From an uncultured Planctomycetia bacterium (GTDB lineage: Bacteria; Planctomycetota; UBA1135; GCA-002686595), in contig CALKYE010000057.1 of assembly GCA_938003765.1 (NCBI GenBank), forward strand, positions 1-64,000: a stretch of 64,000 bases of DNA, in the 5' to 3' direction. A program made the position numbers and the translations under genes. Shown in pieces: positions 26,423 through 34,230 of this stretch (position 1 is the first letter of the stretch; every line of letters begins with the position of its first letter). The notes under the pieces are model-generated. The model saw nothing but the letters and a program-made list of their open reading frames with translations. It was not told the DNA's origin and searched no databases.

Positions 26423-27781
26423 TCAGCTCGCGCGCTCGAAGAAGCGCGCATGCAACGCGGCGAGCGCGGCGGGCGCAGCGGAGCGCTCCAGCACGACGCT
26501 CAAGTTGATCTCGTTGGCGCCCATCGAGAGCATCTCGACGTGGAACGAGGCCAGCGCGTCCAACGCTCGCGCTGAAACGCCCGGAGTGTTGCGCAGACGC
26601 TCGCCCACGACGGCGACGATGGCGCGGTCGCGCGACACGTCGCAGCGCGCGAAGGGCGAGATCGCCGCCACCAGATCGTCGAGCGGCGCGTCCGCTTCGA
26701 CCGTCAGCGAGACCGACACCTCGGCCGTCGCGACCAGGTCGACGCTCACGCCGCGCTCGCGGAACACCTCGAACAAGCGCGCCAGGAAGCCCGCCTGCGC
26801 GAGCATGCGCGACGACGTGACGGTGAGCACGTGCACCGGGCCGCGCATCGCGATCGCGGTCACGGCGCGCGCGCCGGAGCTCTGGCCGCGGATGGTCGTG
26901 AAGCGACCCGCGGGCCGCAGCGTGTGGCGCACGGTGACGGGAATGTCGGCCTCGACGGCCGGCTGGATCGTCGCCGGATGCAGCACCTTCGCGCCGAACG
27001 CGGCGAGTTCTGCGGCCTCGGCGAAGCTGAGCTCGGCGATCGGCTCGGCGCGCGCGGCCAGCCGCGGATCGGCGGTGTACACGCCCTCGACGTCGGTCCA
27101 GATCTGGACTTCGCGCGCGCCCAGCGCCGCGCCGAGCAGCGACGCGCTCCAATCACTGCCGCCGCGCCCGAGCGTGGTCGTCGCACCGCTCTCGTCGGCG
27201 CCGATGTAGCCCTGGGTCACGATCGCGCGCCCGGCGCGGAGCAACGGCGCGAGCTTGCCTCGCACCAGCGCGCGAACGAGCTCGACGCGCGGTTGCGCGC
27301 TGCCGTGCGCGCTGTCGGTGCGCACGACCTCGCGCGCATCGAACCACTGCGAGTGCGGGCTGCGCGCGCGGAAGTAGGCGGCGAACAGGGTGGTCGAGAG
27401 CAGCTCGCCGCGCGCCGCGATGGCGTCCATCGAGCGCGGTGAGAGCTCGCCCAGCAACGCCAGCCCTTGGAAGATGCGGTCGAGCTCGTCGAAGCGCTGC
27501 GCCAAGCCGCGCTCCAGCTCCTCTGGCGGCTGGCCGTCGAACAGGCCGCGCGCCGCTTCGTGGTGCCGCGCGGCGACGGCCTTGGCCTCCTCGCGCGCGA
27601 CGTCGAGCCGACCTTCGAGCGCGGCGCGCGCGGCGCGGAACAGCGCATCGGTGGTCTTGCCCATGGCCGACAGCACGACCACGGGCGCCTCGGGGAGCGC
27701 GCGTTCGACCAGCGTCGCGACCTGACGCATGCACTCGGCGTCGGCGACCGACGAGCCGCCGAACTTCATCACCACGCTCAT
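26423..27781 (-). CDS. lysC: aspartate kinase
   Basis: 452 residues. VVMKFGGSSVADAE is the ATP/aspartate-binding start, TLGRGGSDWSASLLGAALGA the nucleotide site, WTDVEGVYTADPRL the second kinase motif, and two ACT domains occupy the C-terminus (VLTVTSSRMLAQAGFLARLF and VAVVGERLRNTPGVSARALD). It catalyses the first step from aspartate to lysine, threonine and methionine; the ACT pair suggests feedback inhibition. The ATG overlaps the asd stop (ATGA), so the two sequential enzymes are coupled. Confidence 0.93.
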   Translation of the reverse strand: MSVVMKFGGSSVADAECMRQVATLVERALPEAPVVVLSAMGKTTDALFRAARAALEGRLDVAREEAKAVAARHHEAARGLFDGQPPEELERGLAQRFDELDRIFQGLALLGELSPRSMDAIAARGELLSTTLFAAYFRARSPHSQWFDAREVVRTDSAHGSAQPRVELVRALVRGKLAPLLRAGRAIVTQGYIGADESGATTTLGRGGSDWSASLLGAALGAREVQIWTDVEGVYTADPRLAARAEPIAELSFAEAAELAAFGAKVLHPATIQPAVEADIPVTVRHTLRPAGRFTTIRGQSSGARAVTAIAMRGPVHVLTVTSSRMLAQAGFLARLFEVFRERGVSVDLVATAEVSVSLTVEADAPLDDLVAAISPFARCDVSRDRAIVAVVGERLRNTPGVSARALDALASFHVEMLSMGANEINLSVVLERSAAPAALAALHARFFERAS

Positions 27782-28839
27782 GACGCGACGAGCCCTCGTG
27801 CGAGCGCCAGCTCGGCGTTGAGCACGGAAGCACCCGCGGCGCCGCGCTCGAGGTTGTGGCCGAGCACGAAGAACTTGCAGCCCATCACGGGGCAGGCGCG
27901 GATGCGGCCCACGTGCACCGCCATGCCTCCGTCGCACTCCACGTCGAGCCGCGGCTGCGGACGATCTTCGAGCGTGTGGACGACGATCGGCGGCAGCGGC
28001 GCGGTCGGGAGTCGCAGCTCCTGCGGCTCGGCGCGCCACTGCGCCAGCGCTGCGCGCACCGACTCGAGGTCGGGAGAGCCGCGCAGCTTCACGGCCACGG
28101 CCTCACTGTGCCCGTCGACCACCGCGACGCGGTGGCACTGCGCAGAAACCGTGATCGCCGCCGGCGACACTGCGCCGTTGCGCACGCGTCCGAGCAGCTT
28201 GCACGTCTCTTCCTCGACCTTGGGCTCTTCGCCGCGGATGAACGGAACGACGTTGCCGAGCGCGTCGAGGCTCGCCACGCCCGGATAGCCGGCGCCGGAC
28301 ACCGCCTGCATGCTCGAGACCACGAGCGCCTCGATACCGAAGGCGCGCTCGAGCGGCGCCAGCGCGCTGACCAGGATCGCGGTCGTGCAGTTGGGGTTGC
28401 ACACGATCGCGCCGCGCCAGCCGCGCTTCGCGCGCTGCACTTCGAGCAACTCCAAGTGCTCGGCGTTCACTTCGGGCACGAGCAGCGGGACGTCGCTCTC
28501 CATTCGGAAGGCGCTGGCGTTCGAAAACACCAGGGCGCCCGCGCGCGCGAACTGCGGCTCGATCTCGCGCGCCGCGGCGGCGTCGAGCGCCGAGAACACG
28601 ATCGGAGACAGCGCTGCGTCCGGCGAGCACTCGACGATCTCGCGCGACTCGCAACCGGCGTACGGCTTGGTTCCGCCGACGCGCCAGGCGCAGGCCTCCG
28701 CGAAGTTCTTTCCCGCGCTGCGCTCGCTGGCGGCGAGGTGCGCGAGCTGGAACCAGGGGTGCGCGGCCAATCGGGCTACGAAACGCTGGCCCACCACTCC
28801 GGTGGCGCCGAGGACGGTGACGGGGATCGGTGCTCTCAC
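27778..28839 (-). CDS. asd: aspartate-semialdehyde dehydrogenase
   Basis: 353 residues from a GTG at 28839. VTVLGATGVVGQRFVARL is the NADP-binding loop, VFSALDAAAAREIEP the next strand, AIVCNPNCTTAILV holds the catalytic Cys, and MQAVSGAGYPGVASLDALGN the substrate-binding segment; CHRVAVVDGHSEA carries the active-site His. Length and motif spacing fit the archaeal/fungal-type ASADH subgroup rather than the enterobacterial one. It reduces aspartyl phosphate, the LysC product. Confidence 0.93.
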   Translation of the reverse strand: MRAPIPVTVLGATGVVGQRFVARLAAHPWFQLAHLAASERSAGKNFAEACAWRVGGTKPYAGCESREIVECSPDAALSPIVFSALDAAAAREIEPQFARAGALVFSNASAFRMESDVPLLVPEVNAEHLELLEVQRAKRGWRGAIVCNPNCTTAILVSALAPLERAFGIEALVVSSMQAVSGAGYPGVASLDALGNVVPFIRGEEPKVEEETCKLLGRVRNGAVSPAAITVSAQCHRVAVVDGHSEAVAVKLRGSPDLESVRAALAQWRAEPQELRLPTAPLPPIVVHTLEDRPQPRLDVECDGGMAVHVGRIRACPVMGCKFFVLGHNLERGAAGASVLNAELALARGLVAS

Positions 28840-28869
28840 GCGCGGCGCTCTGGTTCGACGGGGGGCGGG

Positions 28870-28898
28870 AGCATGGCATCGCGCGCGAGCCAGCTCAA
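28870..28898 (-). promoter_or_regulatory. promoter for asd-lysC
   Basis: TTGAGC at 28898-28893, a 17-bp spacer and CATGCT at 28875-28870, 30 bp before the asd GTG. Position, spacing and hexamers agree with a housekeeping promoter. The rest of the 197-bp divergent gap must also serve the rightward pilin operon, for which I see no convincing -35/-10 pair. Confidence 0.6.
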
Positions 28899-29036
28899 TG
28901 CGCGAGCCAGCGCTCGACCTCGCTCAGGAAGTCGCTTTTCACTCCAGAAGGCCGATGGGCGCCTCCGATGAGGAGTGGATGGGGAACGGCCGCCGAGGGT
29001 GGCGCGACGCTTCCCCGGGCGAAGAGGGTCGAAACC

Positions 29037-29597
29037 ATGGGGACGTACAGAAGCGGCGCGCGCGCCAAGCGGTCGCGTAAGGGCATGAGCCTGCTCGAGG
29101 TCTTGGTCTCGATCGCGGTGCTGGTGATCGGGCTGGCGGGCTTCCTGCAGTCGCTGATCACCACCTCCTCGCTCGAAGCCGACACGCAGGACCAGGCGGC
29201 TGCGAGCGCGGCCGCGCGGGCGACGCTCGAGCGCATGCGCGCCACGACGTTCAATCAGGTGTTCGCGCGCTACAACAGCACGGTCGCCGACGATCCGGGC
29301 GGCGTGGCCTCGCCGGGCAACCTGTTCGACGTGGCCGGCCTGCGCGCGATGCCGGGTCAGCCCTTCGCGGGCGAGATCATCTTCCCGGTGGACGCCGACA
29401 GCCCGGCGGTGCTGCGCGAAGACATCCTGTTCCCCGAGCTGGGCACGCCGCTCGACCTCGACGTCGACGGGGTGATCGACGGCGATGACCACGCCGCGGA
29501 CTACCGGCTCCTGCCGGTGCTCGTGCGAGTGAGCTGGGAGAGCGGGCGCGGCCCGGCGAGCTTCGAGCTGCGCACCATCCTGGGGAACATCCAGTGA
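29037..29597 (+). CDS. type IV prepilin-like protein (PilV/GspI type)
   Basis: 186 residues from an ATG with a GAGGG-like ribosome site upstream. A basic leader ends RKG, and cleavage after Gly would expose MSLLEVLVSIAVLVIGLAGF, with the Glu at position 5 required in type IV pilins and type II pseudopilins. The globular part contains an LDLDVDGVIDGDDH stretch, a likely Ca-binding loop. It is a minor-pilin or pseudopilin candidate. The stop overlaps the GTG of the next prepilin gene. No prepilin peptidase, ATPase or secretin is in the window, so assembly machinery must come from elsewhere. Confidence 0.85.
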   Translation: MGTYRSGARAKRSRKGMSLLEVLVSIAVLVIGLAGFLQSLITTSSLEADTQDQAAASAAARATLERMRATTFNQVFARYNSTVADDPGGVASPGNLFDVAGLRAMPGQPFAGEIIFPVDADSPAVLREDILFPELGTPLDLDVDGVIDGDDHAADYRLLPVLVRVSWESGRGPASFELRTILGNIQ

Positions 29598-30244
29598 GGC
29601 TCTCACGCTCACGCGCCGCCCGCCGCGGCTTCAGTCTGCTCGAGCTCGTGATCGCGCTGGCCGCGTTCTCGCTCGTGATCGGTTCCGCCTTCGAGTTGCT
29701 CGTGCGCGGACGCGACCTGTCGCGCGCCACGGCGCAGCGCGCCGCAGCGACGCGCAAGGCTCAGTCGGCGCTCGACCGCGCGGTCGAGGAACTGCGCGAG
29801 GCGTCGAGCGGGGTGAATCCCGCCCCCAACGGCGTCAGCGGCTCGAACACGGTGCAGTTCCAGACGCCGCTGAACGTCGCGGGCGCCGTCGTCAACTGGA
29901 GCGGCCTGCGCCAGCTCCTGTGGGAATCGGATCCCGCCGACCCGATCGGCGGCGGCGACGACGACGGCGACGGGCTCACGGACGAAGGCCGTCTGGTGTT
30001 CGTCCGCGACGTCGGCGCCATCAACGAACGGCGCGTGGTGCTCGCGACCAACGTGCCGCGCCTGGCGCCGGACGAACTGGTGAACAACGCCGACGACAAC
30101 GGCAACGGCGTCGTCGACGAGGGCGGCTTCAACTTCCACCGCGTCGGCGACGTGTTCACGCTGCGGTTGTGGATCAGCGAGCCCGGGGCCGGCGGACGGC
30201 GCGAAGTGGGTCGCGCCGAAGCCTCGATCATCTTGCGCAACTGA
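29594..30244 (+). CDS. type IV prepilin-like protein (PilW/GspJ type)
   Basis: 216 residues from a GTG overlapping the upstream stop. The leader RAARRG is followed by FSLLELVIALAAFSLVIGSA, a canonical class III signal with Glu5. The soluble domain holds two acidic glycine-rich loops, GGDDDGDGLTDEG and NNADDNGNGVVDEGG, that resemble EF-hand or dockerin Ca-binding loops and are spaced by about 45 residues. The predicted role is a minor pilin or pseudopilin that initiates or caps a fibre together with the neighbouring products. Confidence 0.85.
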   Translation: MRLSRSRAARRGFSLLELVIALAAFSLVIGSAFELLVRGRDLSRATAQRAAATRKAQSALDRAVEELREASSGVNPAPNGVSGSNTVQFQTPLNVAGAVVNWSGLRQLLWESDPADPIGGGDDDGDGLTDEGRLVFVRDVGAINERRVVLATNVPRLAPDELVNNADDNGNGVVDEGGFNFHRVGDVFTLRLWISEPGAGGRREVGRAEASIILRN

Positions 30245-30268
30245 ACGCACACATCTGGAGACATGCAC

Positions 30269-31513
30269 ATGAAGGTTCGCACTCTTGCGAAGAACGATCG
30301 GCGCGGCGGCGCCTTGGTGCTGACCGCGGTCAGCCTCACCTCACTCTCGGTGCTGTCGCTCTCGCTGCTCTCGGTGATGATGGCGAGCTCGAAGGAGCAG
30401 CGCCTGCAGCGCGAAAAGGTCAAGGCGGAGTACGTGTGCGAGGCGGCGCTCCAGCGCGCAGCGGTTGCGCTCAACGCCGGGGGCAACGGGGCCTTGGGGA
30501 GCGTCGACGCGCCTCAGAACTGGGGCGAGTCACAGTTCTGGGTCGACGCCGCGGCGCCGTCGGCCACCGTGCGGACGCTGACCGCGACCGCGCGTGACGA
30601 CCGGGTCGGCGCGCGCATGGAATTGACGCTGGAGCGCGGCGTCGACGCGATCTGGCGCTACGGCGCGTTCGGCGAGGACAGCCTCACGATGGACAGCAAC
30701 GCGCGCGTCGACAGCTACGACTCCAACCTGGGCACGTGGGCCTCGCAGGCCATCAATGGCTCGGGCTCGGACCAGCACGCCAGTACGGACGGCGACGTGG
30801 GCTCGAACGGTTCGGTGACCATGGAGCAGAACTCCAAGGTCTGGGGCGACGCCACTTGCGGGCCCAACTCGTCGACGACCGTCATGGGCAACGCCGTCTG
30901 CACGGGGGCGAGCGCGCCTTCCTCGGCGCCGTTCACGATGCCGACCGTGACGCTGCCGTTCCCGGTCGGCGCCACGAACGTCACGGTGAACACGACGCTG
31001 ACCCTGGCGTCGGGCAACCACGCCATCGCTGACTTCGCCGCGAAGTCGAACTCGGTGACCACCGTGATCGGGCCGGCCACGATCGTCGTGCGCAACTTCC
31101 AACTGCGCTCGGGCGCGCAGTTCCTGATCGACAACACCAACGGGCCGGTCGAGATCTTCGTGCAGGACGACTTCGTGCTCGGCGCTGGCACGACCATGCG
31201 CACGGACGACTACCGGCCGGCGGACCTCGAGATCAACCTGCTGAGCGACAACATCATCAACCCCAACGTGGTGGTCGAGCTCGACAGCCTGGACTTCAAC
31301 TCCAACGCCAAGGTGTTCGGCACGGTCCTGGCGCCGAGCGCCGCGATCGAGATCAACAGCAACTTCGAGCTCTTCGGCGCGCTGATCGCCAAGAGCGTCG
31401 ACTTGGACAGCAACTGCCGCATCCACTACGACGAGGACCTGGCGCTCTCGAAGGGCGGGACCTTGGGCGACTACGAAGTGGTGTGCTGGCGCACGCTGCC
31501 CTACACGCACTGA
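30269..31513 (+). CDS. PilX-like membrane protein with DUF7305-type beta-helical domain
   Basis: 414 residues from the second of two nearby ATGs; GGAG lies 8 bp before it but only 2 bp before the first, so the second is preferred. The N-terminus has a basic stretch, a hydrophobic helix (residues about 17-40) and a long helical stalk, as in PilX-type pilus assembly proteins, but no strict prepilin motif. Residues about 130-390 are rich in Asn, Asp, Ser and Thr with repeated short strands that often contain 'SN' or 'NSN' (DSNARVDSYDSN, FNSNAKVFGTVLAPSA), which I recognise as a DUF7305 or polymer-forming-like beta solenoid. Likely surface-exposed and part of the pilin operon. Confidence 0.75.
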   Translation: MKVRTLAKNDRRGGALVLTAVSLTSLSVLSLSLLSVMMASSKEQRLQREKVKAEYVCEAALQRAAVALNAGGNGALGSVDAPQNWGESQFWVDAAAPSATVRTLTATARDDRVGARMELTLERGVDAIWRYGAFGEDSLTMDSNARVDSYDSNLGTWASQAINGSGSDQHASTDGDVGSNGSVTMEQNSKVWGDATCGPNSSTTVMGNAVCTGASAPSSAPFTMPTVTLPFPVGATNVTVNTTLTLASGNHAIADFAAKSNSVTTVIGPATIVVRNFQLRSGAQFLIDNTNGPVEIFVQDDFVLGAGTTMRTDDYRPADLEINLLSDNIINPNVVVELDSLDFNSNAKVFGTVLAPSAAIEINSNFELFGALIAKSVDLDSNCRIHYDEDLALSKGGTLGDYEVVCWRTLPYTH

Positions 31514-31523
31514 GGCTCGCAAC

Positions 31524-32846
31524 ATGGTCCCCGCCGCGTTGCTGATCCTGCTGGGCCTGCCGTCTGCGCAGGCGGGAGCCCCCCCGGCCCCGCGGCCGCA
31601 GCTCTCCGCGGTCCGCGATGACGCGGGACGCGAGCTGAACCGGATCCTGCGCCGCTCGCGCGACGCCGACCGTCCGTCGCACCTCGAGCTGGTGAACCAG
31701 CTCGAGGCGCTCGGCGCAGACGCGATCGGGCCCGCGATTCAGATCCTCGTGCAGCGCTCGGTTCCGGCGCTCGACGACGCGACGCCGCAGATCCTGAGCG
31801 AGCCGCAGCGCACGCTCATCGTCGATGCGCTCGAGCGCTGGCCCGCGGCGCCCGCGCTCGAACGACTGGAAGGCGAGCTGCTCGCGCCGCCGAGCTTCGA
31901 GCGCGCTTGGGCCGCAATCCATGTGTGGAGCGCCCTGGGCGACGGCCGCCTGTTCCTGCGCGGCGCCGAGTTGGCCAAGGCGCATCTGGAGAGCAAGAAG
32001 CGTCGCGAGTTCCTGCGCAGCGCCGTCCAGATCGCCGCCGAACGACTCGTGCGACGCCGACCCGATGCGCTGGTCGACCTGCGCGCGGGCTACGACGGCG
32101 TCGACCAGCGACTGCGACTGCCGCTGCTCGCCGGCGTCGGCGCCACAGGTGACGCGCGCGCCGCGGAGCTGTTCGCTCACGTGCTCGACACGGACGAGGA
32201 GCTCGCGCCGGCGGCGCTGGCGCAGGCCCAGGTTCTCGCGCGCAGCCCGGACCCCGCGGTCCACGAGCGCTTGTGCGACGAACTGCGCGAGCGGCTGTCG
32301 TCGGAGGTCGCCTCCGTTCGCATCGCCGCCATCCGCGCGCTGGGCGCCCAGCGCGACTGGCGCAGCGTCGAGCGGATGCTCGACCTGCTCGAGCAGGGCG
32401 CCAGCGAGGAGCAGACGAGCGTCCTGTGGGCGCTGCGTCGCGCGACGGGGCTCGAGTGGCGCGGCATCGACTCCTGGCGCGCGTGGCACGCCAGCGAAGA
32501 GCGCTGGCGCGAGGAGCGGCTGGAGTTCGTGCTCGGCCAGCTCTCGTCGAACGCCCAGCGCCAGGTCGTGGCCGCGCTGGAGGAGTCCGCCGCGCATCCT
32601 CTGTTCGCCGACCGAACCGCGCCCTGGGCCGTCGATGCGCTGCGCGCGACGAGTCCGACCGTGCGCCGCGCCGCCGCGGCCGCGCTCGCGCGGCTGGATT
32701 GCCCGCTGGCGTACCCGGCGCTGATCGAATCGCTGGACGACGACGACACCCAGGTGGCCGAGGCGGCGCACAACGCCTTGATGTCGCTGTCGGGACGGTC
32801 GCTGGCGCCGCAATCCGACGTCTGGCGCGCAGCGCTCCTGCTCTGA
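31524..32846 (+). CDS. secreted HEAT-repeat protein
   Basis: 440 residues, ATG 10 bp after the preceding stop. A short signal sequence (PAALLILLGLPSAQA) precedes an all-helical chain with HEAT-like units, clearest at RIAAIRALGAQRDWRSVERM, VRRAAAAALARLDCPLAYPA and DDTQVAEAAHNALMSLSG. HEAT repeats are protein-binding scaffolds. Being last in the pilin operon, it may support assembly or anchoring of that fibre; this is inference from position only. Confidence 0.75.
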   Translation: MVPAALLILLGLPSAQAGAPPAPRPQLSAVRDDAGRELNRILRRSRDADRPSHLELVNQLEALGADAIGPAIQILVQRSVPALDDATPQILSEPQRTLIVDALERWPAAPALERLEGELLAPPSFERAWAAIHVWSALGDGRLFLRGAELAKAHLESKKRREFLRSAVQIAAERLVRRRPDALVDLRAGYDGVDQRLRLPLLAGVGATGDARAAELFAHVLDTDEELAPAALAQAQVLARSPDPAVHERLCDELRERLSSEVASVRIAAIRALGAQRDWRSVERMLDLLEQGASEEQTSVLWALRRATGLEWRGIDSWRAWHASEERWREERLEFVLGQLSSNAQRQVVAALEESAAHPLFADRTAPWAVDALRATSPTVRRAAAAALARLDCPLAYPALIESLDDDDTQVAEAAHNALMSLSGRSLAPQSDVWRAALLL

Positions 32847-32859
32847 CGCGGCCGGCGCG

Positions 32860-32888
32860 CTGACGGCTCGGCGCAGCGGCGTTATGCT
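32860..32888 (+). promoter_or_regulatory. promoter for the S1-domain protein gene
   Basis: CTGACG at 32860-32865, a 17-bp spacer and TATGCT at 32883-32888, 21 bp before the ATG. It sits in the 63-bp gap after the HEAT-repeat gene, so the S1 gene likely has its own promoter. Confidence 0.5.
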
Positions 32889-32909
32889 CAACGGCTTGGT
32901 TCCACACCC

Positions 32910-34121
32910 ATGCCCAAGCCGAACGACCCGCGTTCCGATCCCCTGTCCCTCGAAGTCGAAGCCGCGCTGGATGGCGTCAACCTCCAGGAGGTCGACACTC
33001 CCACGCGCACCAGCGCTGCGAAGACCAACCAGCGCCTGGTCAAAGGCGCGGTCGTCGGCATCAGCGGCGACGACGTGATCATCGAGCTGGGCCCGCGCGC
33101 CCAGGGCGTGATCAAGCGCTCGGAGTTCGACGAGCCGCCCGCCGTCGGAGCGGTGTTCGAGTTCTCGATGCACGGCATGGAGGACGGCCTGCACGTGCTC
33201 TCGCGCAAGGAGGCCAAGGCGCTGGCGGCCTGGAACGAGCTGGCCGTTGGAGCGCGCGTCGCGGCGCGAGTCAGCGGACAGAACACCGGCGGCCTGGAGC
33301 TGCGCATCGGCCCGATCGCCGCCTTCATGCCGGCCTCGCAGGTCGGGCTGGGTCGCGAGGACGACCTGGCGCAGTACCTCGGCCGCACGCTCGAGTGCGA
33401 AGTGATCGAGATCGACCCCGGCAAGAAGCGCGTGCTCGTCTCGCGCCGCAAGCTGCTCGAGGTCGAGCGCGAAGCGGCGCGCAAGGATGCGCTCGGCTCG
33501 CTCACGCCCGGACAGGTCGTCCAGGGCAAGGTCGCGCGCGTCGAGAACTTCGGCGCCTTCGTCGACATCGGCGGCGGCGTCGAGGGCCTGCTCCACGTCT
33601 CGAACCTCTCGCGCAAGCGCGTCGAGAGCGCCGGCGAAGTCGTCAAGAAGGGCGACGTCGTGCGCGTGATGATCCTGGAGATCAAGGAAGGCGGGAAGCG
33701 CATCGCCCTCGGGATGAAGCAGCTCGAAGCCGATCCCTGGGACGAGGCCGGTTCGCGCGTCGCCACCGGTCAGACCGTCAGCGGCAAGATCGTGCGCCTG
33801 ACCGATTTCGGCGCCTTCGTCGAACTCCTGCCGGGCGTCGAAGGTCTCCTGCACGTCTCGCAGATGAGCAAGGAACGCCTGCGCCGGCCGCAGGACGCAG
33901 TGCAGATGGGACAGCAGATCACCGTGCGCGTGCAGAACGTCGACACCAAGCAGCGCCGCATCTCGCTGACCCGCTTCGACGAGCGCGGCGCGCTCATCGG
34001 CTCGGAGGATTCGGTCGAGAGCGGCCTGATCGACGAGATGCTGCAGCGCAACTCGGGCGCGAAGGCCAGCACGAACCTCGGCTCGCTGTTCAAGAAGGCC
34101 TTGGGCGAGCGCAAGAGCTGA
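32910..34121 (+). CDS. S1-domain RNA-binding protein (ribosomal protein S1-like)
   Basis: 403 residues with four S1 domains at roughly 42-105, 112-180, 195-265 and 280-350. The last two are the most typical: GKVARVENFGAFVDIGGGVE and GKIVRLTDFGAFVELLPGVE, each followed by GLLHVS. Domains 1 and 2 are more diverged. An acidic linker leads to a basic C-terminus (FKKALGERKS). Full ribosomal S1 usually has six domains in proteobacteria and four in many other phyla, so this could be the S1 protein or a paralogue binding mRNA. It has its own likely promoter and a strong terminator. Confidence 0.85.
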   Translation: MPKPNDPRSDPLSLEVEAALDGVNLQEVDTPTRTSAAKTNQRLVKGAVVGISGDDVIIELGPRAQGVIKRSEFDEPPAVGAVFEFSMHGMEDGLHVLSRKEAKALAAWNELAVGARVAARVSGQNTGGLELRIGPIAAFMPASQVGLGREDDLAQYLGRTLECEVIEIDPGKKRVLVSRRKLLEVEREAARKDALGSLTPGQVVQGKVARVENFGAFVDIGGGVEGLLHVSNLSRKRVESAGEVVKKGDVVRVMILEIKEGGKRIALGMKQLEADPWDEAGSRVATGQTVSGKIVRLTDFGAFVELLPGVEGLLHVSQMSKERLRRPQDAVQMGQQITVRVQNVDTKQRRISLTRFDERGALIGSEDSVESGLIDEMLQRNSGAKASTNLGSLFKKALGERKS

Positions 34122-34152
34122 CGAGCGAGAGCGCCGAGCTCCGAACAAGCAC

Positions 34153-34200
34153 CGAGGGCCGCCCGGCTTCGCGCCGAGCGGCCCTCGCTTCGTTTCGTTC
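34153..34200 (+). terminator. Rho-independent terminator after the S1-domain gene
   Basis: A 10-bp stem CGAGGGCCGC/GCGGCCCTCG (34153-34162 with 34178-34187) encloses a second short stem CGGC-TTCGC-GCCG, and T-rich sequence CTTCGTTTCGTTC follows. It may also act on the convergent leftward gene. Confidence 0.8.
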
Positions 34201-34230
34201 AACCGCAGCGCCTTCGCGGCGCGGCGCGAA

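Noticed and set aside
31353..34202. 949-codon leftward open frame opposite HEAT and S1-domain genes
   Set aside because: The plus strand has four S1 domains, a promoter and a terminator; the antisense product has no domain.
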